Assembly (NCBI GenBank): GCA_036365515.1
Contig: CM070875.1
Coordinates: 8,894,501-8,958,500, forward strand
Source: Torymus aiolomorphi
Taxonomy: Eukaryota > Arthropoda > Insecta > Hymenoptera > Torymidae
Direction: 5' to 3'
Length of the DNA: 64,000 nt
Below the pieces are notes generated by a model that was not told the DNA's origin, searched no databases, and worked only from the letters and a program-made list of their open reading frames with translations. Position numbers and translations under genes: made by a program. Shown here piece by piece: positions 22,747-34,081 of the stretch. How positions within the stretch are numbered: the first letter of the stretch is position 1; each line of letters starts with the position of its first letter.

Positions 22747-25652
22747 GAGAATAAACGAAATCTAGCTGGCCGGGCAAATAAAGAACGTAAATATGGGAGA
22801 GAGGGAGAGAAAGGAGAGGAATTACTACTGCTCGAGCGTTCGCACAGGCGGTGAGGAGGGATTTGAAATAATGGACGTATAAGCCGCGCGGATCCGCGGC
22901 AAATATTTGAATTTAAAAAGGTCCGGGGATGACGATGCTAAAGCAGCAGCTTTTTCTTCTCCCCGCGCGCATAAGCAGCTAATTTCATGGGACGAGGCGA
23001 ACGCCGGAGCTTTTCTTCCCCGCTCTATATCGACGGGAGAACACGCGCGCGGGCTTTTAGCGATGGAAATGTGTCCGGTTCTGTGTACTCTCTCCGCGCG
23101 GATGTTTGCAAAGGAGTTTGCGATTTGATGAAATTTTTCAAGTAGGCGTGTACAGAATAGGGTTTTTATGAACGTTACGTTTGACTCAATTTTTCAATAT
23201 CGTTGATTATTTCTGTTAAATATTGTACATTCTATATTGCGTAATATAAGAGGAAAGGTCGCGTATGAATTATATACGCGCACTCACACAAGTAAGTGTA
23301 CGTGTGCTCCCTTCCAGTGCGCATCACGTGATTGGTGCGCGAGCAGCAGCGGCTGACTCGCGCAAAACTCTCTCTCGACCGTTGGACTCCAAGCGACAAG
23401 CACCTCGCGCCGCGAGCATGAGGCTCGCTACATCATACTTGTATATACTTATTCATCTTAAATAAACTATTCTTTTTTCTTTACAACCACGACTCAATTT
23501 ATTCAACAATTTCAAACAGCTATACTCGGCTCATGAATTAAATATATTACGAAGAGCAAATGATTGAGTTTCTTATTAAAAATTAAAATGAAAGAGGAAC
23601 CGTTGCGATTTGAAATTGATTCTGATATTTCCTTGTAATAAAAATATGGCGAATTTATGCAAAATACTGCAGATAATAAAAGCTGATTTATTAATAAAAT
23701 GTGCTCAAGTTAATTTAGTTTTCAATTACAAGAAACTCGATACCGTATAAACTGCTACCGTATTAACTAAAAAAAATGTAAAATATCAAAATTAATTACA
23801 AATTAAATCTTACAGACGTAATTTTCAATTCAGACCCTGAAAACAACATAAAACGCCCATCCTCCAAACGGCGCGCCCCCTTTCCTCCATCGAAAATCCA
23901 TACAACAACTCCGATTACCCACCGGCTTCCGTTCCTTCATAAACCCTCTCTTCTCCTCTCCCGTCAACCTGTCTCTCCCTCTTCCCCCCTTCTCAAAAAA
24001 ACTTCGATTCTCTCGGTGCATTCCGGCGCGCCGTCGTCGAAGGGTTCAAAGACACGTGCGGCGCGGCTCCCGTATAATAACTGTCCTCGTCGATTGCTCA
24101 TAAAATCTCGCCGAAAACTAATTAAAGCGCGCGCGCACGCGCGACAAAAGATCTTCGAAGAAAATAAGCCCTCGAGAGAGAGGGAGTGAGTGTCTCTTTG
24201 TCGCGTGACGCGATAACTCAGCGATTTTAATTTCGCCGCACGCGCGCGAGCGAGGCTATCTCCGGTGGCCCTCCGCCCATTGATACAGCCATAAATCGCG
24301 TCCCGAATCGGGATTCGCACTTGATTGCGCGACGAGGAGGAGGAGAGATGCAGGGTTTCTGTATGTGTGTGCCTGTATGTACGTCTGAGTGCGCGTGTAC
24401 GGAATGGGAGGGACGACGCTGGGTTATTAAAGATGTTTAAGGGTCGCGGCAATGATGCCCTGAAAAATGGGGAAGGGAAATTGATTTCAGAAGTGGGATA
24501 GGGAGAGAGTAATAGTTGGGAGGTCGATAAAGTTAAAGCTACTATTCGCGTTCGGTTGTTGGATTATTCTTTTTAGACCGCGGCGGCACAATTGAGAGAT
24601 GTTTCTGTATATCGGAATTATTCAATGCAAAATATTGATATTAATACCCCATAAAAATACACAAAGAAAATAACGTGATCCTCCGTACAACGTTTAATAT
24701 AAATAACATTTTTAATAAAAATTGAATCACGAAATTCGCAACAACGTTCTACAATTATTATTACAAATTGCTTAGTTTATAAATTTCGATATCCAAAATT
24801 CAAAACGAATTTTCAGCTGCGCGTGTTTAATTCGAATAAACGAATCGAATAAACCATTCCAAAAATCGTTGAGCGCGCGCAAAGGTATATAAGCGCTCGG
24901 CTAACCCTCGAAATTTGAGAAACTAGAACGTGAAACGAGTAGCCGGCGACCGCAACGCGTCAATTCCGCGCGCTGAAGCGCCGACTCTAAACTCCATTTA
25001 CTCCCGCAATGCAAATGTGACATAATGATCTGCCGACCGCCAACTACTCTCTGTTTATTACAACACATCTAATCGTCGATTATCCTCCCCCTCGTTCCTC
25101 CCACAAAAAACGACTACTCCGTTATATTTAAAGTGAAGTGAAAAAAAAGGCAACGTAGAACGACGAGCCGCTTTTAAACGAGTCGCCGTCTGCGTTATTT
25201 AGAAATTCAGGCGAAATAAAAGTTTCGCGCTTAATTCATTATTCAGAGACGACCGAATAATGCATGGCCGCGGAAGCTTACGTGCGGAGACAGAGAACGG
25301 GGTGAACGAGCGCGGAAACAAATCGTTCTCTCTCCCTCTCACGGCGCATCTCTCTCTCTCTCTCTCTCTCTCTCGGGCTTTTTATCATGGAAACAGCGAC
25401 GCTCCTCATTACGGCGTTGCAGATGCACTGCTCCTTAACTTGCCAAATCGTTATTGCTGCTGAGAGAGAGAGGCTCTAGGTCGAGCGGCAGAGTAAACTT
25501 CATGGCTTTTATTAAGTTTTTCGAAGGCTGGATTGTGTGTGTCGAGAAACGATATTTTGAAATAAAAAAGCGCTGGCGTTTATATATGTAAGAGTCGTCG
25601 GAAAGATGTAGTAGTTTTTTCTTTGAATTTGATAAAAAAAAATGCTGTTTCT
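22741..25652. other. Non-coding interval, CpG-rich with AT-rich core
   Basis: CpG-rich segments (22850-23120, 23900-24440, 24860-25000) alternate with AT-rich ones (23460-23820, 24600-24840). A TATATAAG string at 24886-24893 in the context GGTATATAAGCG is TATA-box-like, but no initiator or gene follows. A CT run lies at 25349-25374. Confidence 0.45.
23224..23486 (+). mobile_element. Possible solo LTR (weak)
   Basis: A segment opening TGTACATTC and closing CTTTACA contains a TATA-like TGTATATAC (about 23440) and an AATAAA polyadenylation signal (about 23460), the arrangement of an LTR from promoter to poly(A). It also holds a CACGTG palindrome (23327-23332). No target-site duplication is evident and the ends are arbitrary, so a host promoter or chance is equally possible. 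Confidence 0.17.
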
Positions 25653-25832
25653 ACACGGAGGACAATTGTGCAGGAAAAATTACTATTTTCTATATAGTAA
25701 AATTATATAGTAAAAGTTACAAAATGATAGCAATTTTTACTATAAACTATTATACTTTTCATGAAAATTTGAGTCTGTCCCACAGTTACTGTAGAAAATA
25801 GTAAGTTTTCCTACACTATTTTTTTCCATGTA
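25653..25832. mobile_element. MITE of about 180 bp (GGAAAAATTACTAT family)
   Basis: The left end begins ACACGG and contains CAGGAAAAATTACTATTTTC (25671-25690). The right end contains AGAAAATAGTAAGTTTTCC inverted and closes CCATGTA (to 25832). An internal GAGTCTGTCCCA block is shared with the element at 27042-27306, showing a common family. No coding capacity. Confidence 0.75.
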
Positions 25833-27041
25833 CGAAAGTCGTTTCGGTATTTTACTACGAAAATTCATGCCAATACAAAATCATCATCGCGTCGAACAAT
25901 TACTTTTTCATCGCGAAATTCGGGGAAAATATATTGCCGTTATATTAATTACAGGCTCAATTAACAAAATCCCACATTGTTTTACCATACCAAAAATACC
26001 GAGAAAAGCAATTTCCCCGCGTTAAAATACTCGGCGAAATGAATTCGCAGACGTCGCGGTCGCGCGCGAAACATATTTCCAAAAAGTTTTCCGGTACCGA
26101 GTCCAACTGTATATATACACACATCCAACCATGCTATCCCGTCGCAAATCTTCCTCTGCGCGCAAAACCACCACGCGAAGAGCCCGCGAAAAGCTCTCCC
26201 CCCCTCCCACCCTCTAAAATACTTCGCCAACAATCTTTCCGCATGAAATACCTAATCCAAGTCCCATAAAGTCGCCGCTTATCGGCGAGCGCTTTCGACG
26301 CGGAATAGTTCGTGTACCGCGCTCTCTCTCTCCCCTATATATAGACCGAGAGACACGAACCGGATAATCTCGCGAGCTGCTCTCTCCCTCTCTCCCTCTC
26401 TCCCAATAATTTCGCGAAACCCTCCGTAGGGGATGTCCTTCCAATTTCCTCTCCCTCTCGTACACACACATACACGGCCGCACACACACACGTGTACACG
26501 TATATAACCGTCGGCGCGACGATGCTTGACGCGAGAAATCCTCGCCGTGAGCGGCGCTTCGCAGAGAGGAATTGCGCGCGTATAGTTCGTATCTTGATTT
26601 CCGAGTGGCTCCTTCGCTTTTGACGCGCGCCGAGGATATCGGAGAGAGAGAGAGAAATGTACGGCGAGACGCGTATAATGATTAAAGTTTTTACGACGAG
26701 GAAGGGTGAGCAGCGGCGGGCTGATGGGGAAGGAACGATACGAGCGCGCGCGCGCGCGCGAATAATGCGTCGGGCGATGTCTTTTTTTTTGTCCCCCTTG
26801 ACGAGAGGGGGAGGCAGGAGATAACGGACTATGAGACGGGGCTGTGTCGTCGCGGAGATGCAGGCGTGATTGCGCGCTGCAAGAGGCAGCATGCGTTTGG
26901 CTGTGATTGTTTTACCAAAGTTTGAATGGCTTTGTGTAACCTTTTTTATGTGTGTGCAAAGTGACTTTAGATTTCTGCAAATAGAATCCTTTGGTAGATG
27001 ATTTCGGTGGGGATTCTGGAGACTAAAATAAAGTGTTTTAT

Positions 27042-27306
27042 GCACGGAGAAAAATGGTTTAGGAAAAATTACTATATTTGTAGTAATTAGCCGTGGGACA
27101 GACTCAAATTATCATAAAATTTACTACAATTTATTGTAAAAATTTCTGTTTTGAGTAATTTTTATTATGTATATAGGAATTTTTACTATAAATTGTAGTA
27201 AATTTTATGATAATTCGAGTCTGTCCCAAAGTTCCTATAGAATATAGTAATTTCTTTTACATTTATAGTAACAACAACATTTTTCCTACAACATTTCCCT
27301 CAGTGT
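27042..27306. mobile_element. MITE of about 265 bp, same family as 25653-25832
   Basis: The left end, GCACGGAGAAAAATG followed by AGGAAAAATTACTAT, is matched in inverse by ATAGTAATTTC ... TTTTTCCTACAA and CCCTCAGTGTG at the right. Two internal blocks, GGGACAGACTCAAATTATC (about 27092-27110) and its inverse GATAATTCGAGTCTGTCCC (about 27210-27228), give it a four-part symmetrical structure. Confidence 0.75.
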
Positions 27307-27397
27307 GTATAATGGGAGTGAAAATTTGAACGGTTGATTCGAACCAATAGTAAAATATTTCTGTAGATTTTAATGAACTTTATTTAGCTGGCATACA

Positions 27398-28006
27398 CTG
27401 AGAAAAGGATTTGTTTACTGTTAACATGGCATTATAACTGTTAACATGCGTATGTTTAAATATGACCAAATATTGGCATTGTAACAGTTATAATGTCATG
27501 TTAACAGTTAAGTTACCATGTTCTCATAAACAATTTCAATATGTTACCTGAGAATGTTGATATTGTAATAGTTACAATATGCTTATTATAGTAGTTTTTT
27601 AATCTAATGGCCAATTTTTTACCATGATGATGTTGTTTTATAACAAAAACGTTTGAAATAAAAACATCATTTATTTCTTTACTCCAACGTTTCGGATATT
27701 TTTATTGCTATCCTGATGAGGGACATAAACAATAAAAATGTCCGAAATGTTGGAGTAAAAAACTAAATGGAGTTTTTATTTCAAACCTTTTTGTTATATA
27801 ACAACATCATCCTGGTAGAAAATTGGCTATTAGATTCAAAAATTACAATTTACAAGAACTTCTAACACTTTCAAATCTGAATGTGTTATTAGTTAATATA
27901 GATATTGTAACTATTACAATATCACATGTTATCATTAAATATGTCAAATAGTTATATTTCAAATAGATAAATATGTTAACAGTAACAATATTCTTCTCTC
28001 AGTGTA
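27398..28006. mobile_element. TIR element CACTGAGAAAAG, 609 bp, interrupted by a foldback
   Basis: The left terminus CACTGAGAAAAGGAT with TTTACTGTTAACAT pairs with the right terminus, which reverse complemented begins CACTGAGAGAAGAAT with TTACTGTTAACAT. Both ends are flanked by TA, suggesting a TA target as in Tc1/mariner relatives. The arms carry repeated TGTTAACA and GTAACAGTTA motifs. A separate foldback (27595-27846) sits inside. No transposase is visible. Confidence 0.8.
27595..27846. mobile_element. Nested near-perfect foldback, 252 bp, hammerhead-like tip
   Basis: The left arm (27595-27699) and right arm (27731-27846) are complementary almost throughout: TTTTTAATCTAATGGCCAAT with its inverse at the right end, GTTTGAAATAAAAAC with GTTTTTATTTCAAAC, and TTTACTCCAACGTTTCGGA with TCCGAAATGTTGGAGTAAA. 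The tip contains CTGATGAG (27713-27720), a possible 6-bp stem GGACAT/ATGTCC (27721-27726 with 27738-27743) and GAAA (27744-27747), followed by a strand pairing with 27681-27690. The outer terminus CTGGTAGAAAATTGG resembles that of the element at 5528-6235. Confidence 0.75.
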
Positions 28007-31000
28007 CCACGACGATAAATGGAATGTAGCTATTATTTAAAAAATTTATGAATTGTAAGGTTTACGTTAATAAAAAGGTTTATATATGTTTGGCATACAT
28101 ATTGGAGCCAAGTTTTATGTACAATTATAAGCTATTGCATAAATAGAGCTTTTACAGAATGGTAACACTAAATTTTTAAAAATGTTTCTCAGAAATTTAC
28201 GATATCACTCTCAGCCATCTCATTTACGAACAACACATTATACCCCCTTCATCCACTCCAGCTCTCAGTTTTCCGCAAGAGAATACCTTTTTTTCTCGCT
28301 AATTCACGAAATAATACAAACACTTTAACGAAGACAATTTGCACGCGACGCGAAAAAGGCTCCGCATCCACAAACCGAGCCTTTACCCTCCATGTTACTC
28401 TGCGCAAACCGCACCCACACACACGTGCGCGCACGCAGCGCGGGCACAAAGCTCACTCGCCCCTTTTTCACGCCGCGGGGGTAAAAATAATAAAAAAAAA
28501 AGAAAGAAAAATCTCGCAGTCAACCACCGACGACGACGGCTGCCCCAGATTCCCCCGAGCGATCGCTTTTATATCACACGCGAGTGCACACTCTGCGCGC
28601 CGCTAATTAAAGACGCGTATATATATGATGCGGGTCAGAAGCGCGCGAAACAAACGGGAGAATTTCCAATCGAGAGCAGCGCGCGCGCGAGCGCTTGATT
28701 AACGCGACTTTTTACGAGGGTGGAAGAGGGAGAGAGGAAAAAAAAGAGGCGACCGAGAAGAAGAAGAAGGGATGCTGGTGGAGAGGGATGAGAGGACGAC
28801 GGTCGGGGGATGATCGAGTGAGAGCGATCGGGAAGACGGGGAGAGGCGGAGCGCGCGGTTTCCGCTTCGGCCAGATTAGATTTCCTGCGACGGCGGCGGG
28901 GGGAGGAGGAGGGAGGATGTAAGGACGTCGTCGCCGGACACGGGTAAATACCGGGACTTTGTTTCCTCCGCGCGCGTAAGAGAGGGACGAGGACGAAGGT
29001 CTATTCGGGATGTTACTTTTCATTACGCCGCGGTCTTTGATTTTGCGGGGGCGGTTTAATGCGTTTTTTTTTTCATTTACGATGATGGCAAGTAGAGGGT
29101 TATGTAATTGTGGAGGAGCATAGGGTGGGCTTCGAGTGGTAGGGTATAAATGGAGGTTTTGAAATAATGATTGCGATTGATGGAATGGTATACATATATA
29201 TATATATACTGCTGGTGAAATAACGTTGAGCGTTTGTTCGCGCTCGAATACTGGATATGCGCGCGCGGCCCTATTGTGCGCTTTTAGCGTTATTTAACTG
29301 GAAGCCCCGGCGTGTACCGATGGAAATTCTGTATCGAAAATTTTCCTAGTTTTTCTCCCCTCTGTCGAACTTGCGCAAATGCAATCGCGCGCGCGGGCTC
29401 CAGCTCAATTTGCGATTGTGATGTAATTTTAATGAATGCACGTGAACGGTTGTTCGTTTCGGATGTATAGATTACTCTGCACGTGAAAGAAAGATATTTT
29501 CGGAATGTATAGTGTGTATATATAGATTATATGATGCTTTTAGTAATAAGAGAAGAAAACGAATATTCTGGTATTACTTTACGCGTAATCACGTCCACTA
29601 TACGCATTTTCTCCATTATTCAAGGGACGGATATACGACAGATATATAACCCATACTACGCTATCACGGCACATCTACACCATTAGTGCATCAGCGAGAC
29701 AGAGAACCAATCAATCAATTGTTTTTGCGGCTTCCCTCCTCCACCCTCCACCGGGTCCTTCTTCTTAATTCCATCAGCTGTCCGATACCGACTATACTCC
29801 CACGCCTCGGCCGTTAACGCGAAAAAAACGTCACCTCGACCCACACACTCACGTTCGTGAGAAAAAAAGAAGGAACACCAAACGACGTGGAAATTTCGAG
29901 GGCAAACGAGAAGGGCGGAGGGGAAAATCGAAATCGATACAGGGCGCCGTATACACAATCGGAACACCAGCGTGTTTACACACGCGAGGTGTAATTTCCG
30001 AAGGAATTTATCGCCGAAGGTTAATAAAGAACGACGAGCCCGGGCACCGCCGCTGCCGACGGATTTTCGGGAAGATGGAAATTTAGCGGATTTGCATTGC
30101 AGATTTATGTTTTTTCGCGTGTGCATGTGTGTGTGTGTATCTGCGCGAGGGACGATTTACACGGGAAATATGCAATGAACGTAATCGCAGGATACTATTA
30201 TACCCCGTATGCGAGTTCGTCGAAAATTGCCGCGGCGATAAGTCATCTGTTTATGAAAGCGGCTGATCTCTTTTGTCTCGGCTTTCGTGGAGGTCGAAGA
30301 AGATGGTTTAGGGGCATGGAAAAGAGTAATAAATATAGATGTAAATGTTTGACAACAGTTACCAAGCCCCGATGGTTAGAACGACTACGGTTGATATTGT
30401 ACTCTTTTTTCAGTTAATTTATCTGCGGTTAAAAATGTCCGATCATCCGTGTTGCTTTTTGCAAATTCCATTTTGCCTCTTTAATCCCAGCAATTACACG
30501 TTTATTCAATTTCTCTCTTTGCGCCGATTTGGAAAAGCTCTTTAAAAAATCCCGACAACCGTATAGTCCCAACATTGAATGTAACAGAGAACGAAACGAA
30601 ATATCTCAACTATTTCCGTGGGAGGGCAGTTTAATCACATCTATTCAGCGGGCTACAATAGAAACTTTCGAAACTCCCCTTTAAATAATCAATCGCTTAA
30701 CAACTCTTAATGAGCGCGGCAGCGAAATATGCTGCGCGCCGCGCCCTCTCAATATGCAAATCCGCAACTTTTTCAACGCGGAACAAAGAGAGATAGAGAG
30801 CGGTTAATTTTTTTTTCTCCCCTCCCCGCAGCAAAGTTTCGAATACAATTCGCCCGCCGCACAGCCGTCCGATCGATCCGCGCGCAAATTGTTCGCGATT
30901 TGCGGCGGCCGCCGCGTTATTGAAAAAATTAACAAAAGTCTGCGCGCAATTACCATTTTTAATTATCCCGCGTTGCAGCTGCTGCGGCCGAACTTGCAGT

Positions 31001-33958
31001 GGTAGCCTCCCGCTTTTCCGCGCGCCGACTTTTTTTGCAATTAGCGCGATTAACGGTTTGATTCTGCTCTCCCACCCCCCCGGCGGGAGGGGGCAAAGAC
31101 GATCGCAACATCATCATCGGGCCGAGAACGCGGAATAAGAACTGGGGTTCTCTTCCCTTTTTATATATAATACAATATATCGAAGGAACTGCGCAACCGT
31201 GAATGAGGGATGGAGACGCGAGGAAATTAAAATCGTGCAGCAAGCGGAGAGTTTTAAAGCTACTGCGGGCTTTTTTTTTATTGGCAGGATAGAAAAGCGG
31301 AGAGCTGCAGCATCGGATGTACAGGAACAGAGAGAGGCCGTAAGTCAAAGGGTCGCGCTTCGCTTGAGACGCCTCGGCGGCGCGCTGGCTCAGGTGGATT
31401 TCATTCGATTAGCGTTATTGGCAACGCCGTGCGCAAAGGGGGAAACTGCCCAGCTGTCCTTTTTTTCTCCGGTGATTTATAGGTGGAAGCGAGTGATTGT
31501 GGGTGGGGGTATTTTTGTACCGGGTACATGCTGAATCTTAAGCGGATACGAAAATATGTTTGTAAATGATAAAGATTTTTGCGTTTAAGTGTATATCAGG
31601 AATTTGAACATTTGATATTCTTGGAAGGCGGGGGGGGGGGGGTGAAAAGCTTCTTAGGACCGTGAATGAGGTGTAATAAAATACAATTCATTGAAGAAAG
31701 AAAGTTTCTGTAGTAGCATATATAGTAATATAGCTTGCGAGAAGCGCACACTTTGCTATAGCGATTTTAAATTCATAAGGAAACTTGCGGAAAGAAGTAG
31801 ACTGTGAAATTGTAAAGACCGTCCATTGTGCGTTAAATGACTAAGAACGTTTTTAATATCGTCTAAGAAGATTATTGCAAATTTTATTTTCCTTCAATTT
31901 AATTATACAAATGGAATTGTGCGCGTCTCGTTTGGGTACAGCACACTAATATACCAAAGTCAATAGAGTCAGTTCGAAACAAATACAATTTCCCCATACC
32001 GAAAGTAAAGCCACAAATGATAATTTTGAAAAAAATAATAGAACTCTACCGATAAAAGCCTTTATACCTCCGTCATAACTATCTTCCAAAAATCCCACCG
32101 CGCAGCGCTCGTAAACAATTCGAAAACACAATCGGCCTCATCAAAGGATCTCATTTCTCCCGCGAGACAGAGAGAGAGCAGAGGCCTCAAACTCCGACAC
32201 TCGCGATCGCTCGTCTTTTCCCCGGAATTCCGCGAATCCTTTCCGCCTCCTCTTCTTCCTCCTTCTTTAAGCTCGCGCCAACTGTCATGCGCGAGAGCGA
32301 GAGGTGAGCGAGCCAAGAAGCCTCCTCCTCCCTACTTCGAATAGTTGAATTTCGTTTTCAAAGGACTCGAGGGCGCGATTCGCTTGGGCTGTCATACAGA
32401 GTAGAGAGTCCTGTGTCTCGCTCGCGATCGATACGCCCCACGAGTGTATAATGATTCGTTCTCACGCGCAGGAGACTTCGGGGCTATTAAAGGAAAATAT
32501 ATAGAGTCGCCAAGTCGTCGTCGTCGTCGTCAAGTATAGGAGTCGGCGAGTTATTGTTTCAACGGATTTATACGCGGCCTGCTAATATAAGAATGAAATT
32601 ATAAAAGTTTCGATCGCCGAAGAGAGAAAGAGGCCCTTTGCTCGATTTCTTTTGTCTTTGCCGGGACGAGGCTTTTATTGGCGCGAGTCATGTAAGTGGA
32701 GGTAGGGAAAGAGCGAGAGGCGTAGGTTGTCTCTCTCCTGCCGGTGAATGATGGAAATGAGGAAAGTTAAAAGACGATTTTGAAGGACCGTCGAGCGCTC
32801 GCGACTGGTATTTTATTCGCCAAGCGGCTATATAACGATTGGATTTCAAAGTTTCGCAGTTCCGCGCGGACAGAAAGACGTTAGTTCTCCGAGTGTTTCA
32901 ATTGTGTTCCAAAATTGTTCCGCGATAAATTTAATTGGCCACGACAGGACTGATTGACTTGCCACGGTACTACGCTAAAGCTAAAATTTATTTTTCGAGG
33001 CACTTACACAGCCACTCGCTCCGATCGGCGACGATTAGCTGCCGCGAGTATAACTCATCGCGTTATAATCAACGCTGACGGCTGCCTGAATTATTCCGAT
33101 AAAGGCGCAGAAATATATACAATAGCGAACGCGCACGTGGTTTTTCTCTACCCTTATCGACGCGAGGGACATTTTAATTCGCGTCGACACGATATCGAGC
33201 GCTACTGCCGCGCGCAAGAACCTTGAAGAAAAGCCCCATTTCCCGGTCGAGCGCGCAGTCACGCAGAGACGCGATCACGAATGAGAAAGCTCGCTACTCC
33301 GCTTAAACGTATATATATATATATATATAGTCAGACAGCTTTGGGAAAAGAAACAACGACGCGCGTGTACAATACACACACGCTGTAAGAGCGGCGATAA
33401 TTAATGGATTCGAAAGTTGGGAAGGGAGGGGGTAAAAACCGCGAGGGAAAAATATACGCGCGCGCGCGATATCGCGAGCCGAGTGCCGCCGACTTCGCCG
33501 AACTTTGTCTTCATCAAACTTATATAAAGTGAAACGTATTATCGCATTAAAACTCGGTCTTGAATTAGCGTGCGAAGGAGATTGCAATCTCGTTACGAAT
33601 ATGCACGCTGCGCTTGGCGAGCCGGAATTCGTGCAGTTATTGAGAGGAATTTCGCGGCTGACTGGTTTGGTTTCTAATGATATTTCGTCGGATATGTATA
33701 TAATATGTATGTGTACGCGAAGACAAAACTGGGAAGGGCGTTGAAAGTGGTGAATTCGTGTCTATGAAAGGTTTTTGTGATGTAAATATAGTAAAATAAT
33801 GTAAAAAAAATGTTATATATTAAGTGCGCAAATAATGTTCTGCAAACGTTAGTGCAATTTCAAAATCCCATTATAAATCAATTTTACGTTAAAATAACCC
33901 CAGATAATTGTTATTTAAATTACATGCTAAGTAAAACAGTTCGTTTTTCAATCGTATG
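28007..33958. other. Long non-coding interval
   Basis: CpG-rich, GA-rich blocks dominate (28330-29060, 29680-30080, 30700-31130, 32150-32930), separated by AT-rich parts (28010-28200, 31540-31960). It includes a (TA) run (29190-29209), 13 G (31630-31642), a CGT run (32513-32531) and a (TA) run (33311-33330). Overlapping frames on opposite strands, some long, track the CpG-rich blocks and show no domain. Confidence 0.5.
32829..32860 (+). promoter_or_regulatory. Candidate core promoter: TATA box plus initiator
   Basis: TATATAA at 32829-32835 is followed, with its first T at -29, by GCAGTT (A at 32858), one base from the insect initiator TCAGTT. An AGTTC string near +26 is close to, but not at, the position of a downstream promoter element. 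No convincing coding exon or donor follows, so it may be spurious. Confidence 0.22.
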
Positions 33959-34081
33959 CACTGTTAAAAATTGCATTAAATTTAATGTACATACCGGAAG
34001 CAAAATTCATGCAGGCTACATTAAAATTAAATAAATTTAATCCAGTAATGTACTTTAAATTTAATGCAATTTCGAACAGTG
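33959..34081. mobile_element. 123-bp MITE, CACTGTTAAAA family
   Basis: The left end CACTGTTAAAAATTGC, followed by ATTAAATTTAATGTAC, is matched in inverse by the right end: reverse complement CACTGTTCGAAATTGC, then ATTAAATTTAAAGTAC. Terminus and interior vocabulary match the large element at 7069-8929, of which this looks like a minimal internally deleted relative. No coding capacity. Confidence 0.85.

Noticed and set aside
22261..22854. Frames made of RERE and SLSL dipeptides on both strands
   Set aside because: They are translations of the CT and GA microsatellites, open in several frames and on both strands.
26335..27045. 236-codon minus-strand frame, the longest in the window
   Set aside because: It runs through CpG/GA-rich simple sequence, has overlapping competitors on the same strand and no recognisable domain. 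Arginine/serine bias follows composition.
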